Positions 61,601 to 64,000 of a stretch of 64,000 nucleotides of DNA are shown here, one piece after another (within the stretch, counting starts at the first letter, position 1; each line of letters begins with the position of its first letter). The translations under genes were made by a program, and so were the position numbers. The stretch is from Balaenoptera acutorostrata (lineage: Eukaryota; Chordata; Mammalia; Artiodactyla; Balaenopteridae). The notes under the pieces were generated by a model, which did not search any database, was not told where the DNA came from, and saw only the letters and a list, made by a program, of their open reading frames with translations. The DNA lies in contig NC_080081.1 in assembly GCF_949987535.1 (NCBI RefSeq), forward strand, positions 62,951,603 through 63,015,602, in the 5' to 3' direction.

Positions 61601-62692
61601 GCAGTTGTTACTTGCAGGAAGAGAGGTAGCAGGTATGGGTGACATATGTCATTTTCTCCTTTGAATTTATATTATCAATATGTGTATTACCCCTGTAATT
61701 TAAAATCAGTTCATTACTGAGAAGTACTCAAATTATTTAAAACCCTTCCTAAATTAAATTGCCTCAAAGATTTACTTTTCTATAATATATAATTACCAAT
61801 AACAGTCTAATTTTTTTCTCCTAGTAATACTATTTTGTGCACTGGATCTGTGTTTCTTATCACCACTGTAGCAGTTGATAAATATTCCCTGTAATTCAAA
61901 AAATTTATAAGCCGTCAATAACTAACCCATAACAGTGTTATAAATAAATAAAACTTACAATTATGTTTATATGACACTTAATGCTGTGCTTATTTATTTT
62001 ATATAAAGTGATTTTATTTACAGTACTGTTATATAGCCAAAATGACATTACTGAAGTTTACTAGGCAGAGAAACTGAACAAGAAGTGTAGGAACATGCTG
62101 AGTCCTTCTTAAGATCCTAAAATACGAAGACACCAGATATCTTCTACTTCACTAACAAAAACCACAACAAACAAACAAAAAGTAACCATATTCCGAAAGT
62201 CTGTAGCACCAAAACTATCCCTTTGCTACCACCATCTTAGTCCCCTTCACTGATAGAAGAAAGCTGGGACTCCTATTTCTCCTCTTCAGTACAATGGGGG
62301 TGGGGGGGAGATGGGAGCAGGATATTTCAAGCCATACTAGCCCCCAAAATCTACAGCTATATCCTGAATTCAATAGTTGGCAGCAGTCACAACTAGGGCA
62401 CTCCTGTAACACCTAGGCCTGGGTGTCCAGATGCCTGGTTTCTTCTGCGTTGTAAACTCAGAACTTATAAACTAAGTTTGTCTTCTGCTTCTCCCTTTTC
62501 TGCCTCTTGCTGGGAGGGGCCTTTGGACTTCCTTTCAAGGCTGTTCCTACTGTAAGCAAATTTGCCCAACTTCCCTTCCTCCCAAGTACCTGTTCTGCTG
62601 AGAGGAGTATAGTTTTCTCAGAAATAGGTCCAGTACCTACTATGTTTACCAGAAGAAAAGCATACAGAGGAATATTTTGGTCACATTATATT
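61601..62692. other. Intron 1 stretch without classified content
   Basis: AT-rich to about 62200, more mixed after that, with a G run at 62297-62310. No repeat, RNA or coding segment that I can support. Confidence 0.5.
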
Positions 62693-62707
62693 TAAAGTGT
62701 AGCCATG

Positions 62708-63009
62708 GGGCTTCCCTGGTGGCGCAGTGGTTGAGAATCTGCCTGCCAATGCAGGGGACACGGGTTCGAGCCCTGGTCTGGGAAGATCCCACATGCCGCG
62801 GAGCAACTAGGCCCGTGAGCCACAACTACTGAGCCTGCGTGTCTGGAGCCTGTGCTCCGCAACAAGAGAGGCCGCGATAGTGAGAGGCCCGCGCACCGCC
62901 ATGAAGAGTGGCCCCCACTTGCCGCAACAAGAGAAAGCCCTCGCACAGAAACGAAGACCCAATGCAGCCATAAATAAATAAATAAATAAAAATTAAAAAA
63001 AAAATTCTA
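62708..63009 (+). mobile_element. CHR-type SINE, long form, young subfamily
   Basis: Very close to the copy at 44261. Perfect 15-bp duplication TAAAGTGTAGCCATG at 62693-62707 and 63010-63024. Confidence 0.96.
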
Positions 63010-63309
63010 TAAAGTGTAGCCATGACCACAAACATCATATCCTCACTTAATGCCATCATGTTCACAAACACAAATCTGAGAATTAAAAAACCTGGTAGGG
63101 CCCCCTAATCACTGCATGGAGCTAATGTCTAGTTTACTAGAAGATTCTGTCTGCACTGGTACCTAATACAATTTATCCAGAATGTGTTCTTATTATGAAA
63201 ATATTCTAGCTGTTTTTCACAAAAGCTAAACAATATACTAAAGAACTTATTACCAGAAGAGAAGTATGAAGTAATCTGAAACAGCGCTTGCCAGCCTCTT
63301 TCATATCAT

Positions 63310-63316
63310 AGCGCAC

Positions 63317-63353
<37 letters not shown>
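63310..63353 (+). repeat. (CA)n microsatellite
   Basis: CACACACATACACATACACA followed by an unbroken CA run. Confidence 0.96.
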
Positions 63354-63599
63354 GAAATATTTGTACTGCACACTGAGATTAAGGGACAAGACCGCAAGGG
63401 CTCCACCACCCAGATCCCTGGCTGGCCACCCCTAGGGCAACACATGAGATGAGAAAACACTGATCTAACAGACCCTCGTGCTAATGCTCTGGGTCACTGC
63501 AGCAAACCAGAGGGAAGGTCATCGATACCCTGTCATCAAGAAATTAGCTTAATAAAAAAATTGTTTCTGCTATACATATATCTAACCTACAATTCTTGT

Positions 63600-63835
63600 T
63601 CAAACCATGAAACATTCCCAGTTCATGTCATCTCCACTATAAAGCTCTGTCCAATCTTTAAGGCCAGTCCCTCCTCTATGTTCCCAATCCACCTTTACTT
63701 TTATTAAACAATCACAGTCTGTCTTATAGTTACCTATAGCTGTATTTATTTGTTAGATTAAATACCCCTTGAAGGCAGAGATCTTGTTTCATTCATTTTT
63801 ATTTCCCTCTACTCCACAATAACAAAAAAAAGGTA
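63600..63835 (+). mobile_element. L2 3' end fragment
   Basis: CCCCTTGAAGGCAGAGATCT and TGTTTCATTCATTTTTATTT follow the L2 3' terminus; the upstream part (TAAGGCCAGTCCCTCCTCTA) fits L2 as well. Confidence 0.6.
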
Positions 63836-64000
63836 GTTTGAACAACTAATGTTAAATCTGAAGTTGTGTTGTCATGTTCACCGACAATGCTGTTTGAACT
63901 TCACCATGATCATTGTACAGACCATGTACTTTCTCCCTCTCTATTCCAAAATTTGATTTAGCTCAACACTCCCAAATATTCCACTTTCCCAAAGTTTCAA

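Larger units (their letters stand above)
24609..64000. other. KPNA3 intron 1 (partial), repeat-rich
   Basis: I searched the minus strand for the expected first coding exon (ENHRIKSFKNKGRDVE) and for a CpG-rich promoter and saw neither, so at least 39 kb belong to intron 1. It is built largely of SINEs and L1 pieces of several ages, plus the full-length L1-B. Stretches where I see nothing classifiable: 24620-25220, 25411-26985, 27156-27605, 33650-34750, 37440-38230, 38980-39994, 41822-42689, 45766-46169, 46545-46793, 50591-51060, 61601-62692, 63025-63309 and 63836-64000. Confidence 0.8.

Noticed and set aside
24609..64000. KPNA3 exon 1 or its promoter within the window
   Set aside because: No minus-strand match to the expected N-terminus and no CpG-rich region was found.

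Overview
This is nuclear DNA from a mammal, almost certainly a cetacean. Intron-split exons with GT-AG borders encode a conserved mammalian protein. The intergenic sequence is packed with tRNA-derived CHR-type SINEs of the kind that dominate whale and dolphin genomes, with cetartiodactyl-style L1, old L1M, L2, MIR, MER5 and a bovine-type mariner fragment. The species cannot be read from the sequence alone.

One host gene occupies the whole window: KPNA3 (importin alpha-4, karyopherin alpha-3), on the minus strand. Nine consecutive coding exons, taken to be exons 2 to 10, lie at 24608-24564, 14051-13962, 13768-13739, 13652-13600, 13460-13365, 5621-5536, 3514-3428, 3063-2894 and 1474-1430. Joined, they read in frame without a stop from the importin-beta-binding region into the armadillo repeats. 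Exon 1 (start codon, promoter) lies beyond position 64000, so 24609-64000 is read as the inside of a large first intron. The 3' half of the gene lies before position 1.

The most striking content is a pair of very similar young L1 elements, both antisense to KPNA3. L1-B (53943-60851, intron 1) is full length: a 5'UTR with a YY1-type site, an intact 301-residue ORF1, a 58-bp spacer, an intact 1272-residue ORF2 with every catalytic residue I could check, a long 3' region, an uninterrupted A tail and a 16-bp target-site duplication. It landed in the terminal repeat of a small mariner remnant. L1-A (8008-12468, intron 6) is a 5'-truncated relative differing at 14 of about 985 ORF2 residues, one of which changes the reverse-transcriptase FADD motif to FADA. 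Both carry the same more than 1 kb segment after the usual L1 3'UTR, containing an 82-bp tandem array (seven copies in L1-A, three in L1-B) and a shared AATAAA and GT-run end. This is either a subfamily-specific long 3'UTR or an inherited 3' transduction.

Other retrotransposition scars are well preserved. They include a U6 snRNA-L1 chimera with a perfect 15-bp duplication (470-840), two different SINEs inserted at one site (30246-30818), a tail-less antisense L1 piece between 39-bp direct repeats (30188-31031), an L1 with an inverted 5' part (about 51755-53545), and many SINEs with readable duplications. No CRISPR array, bacterial gene, tRNA gene or rRNA gene was seen. Stretches with no recognised content are listed as such.
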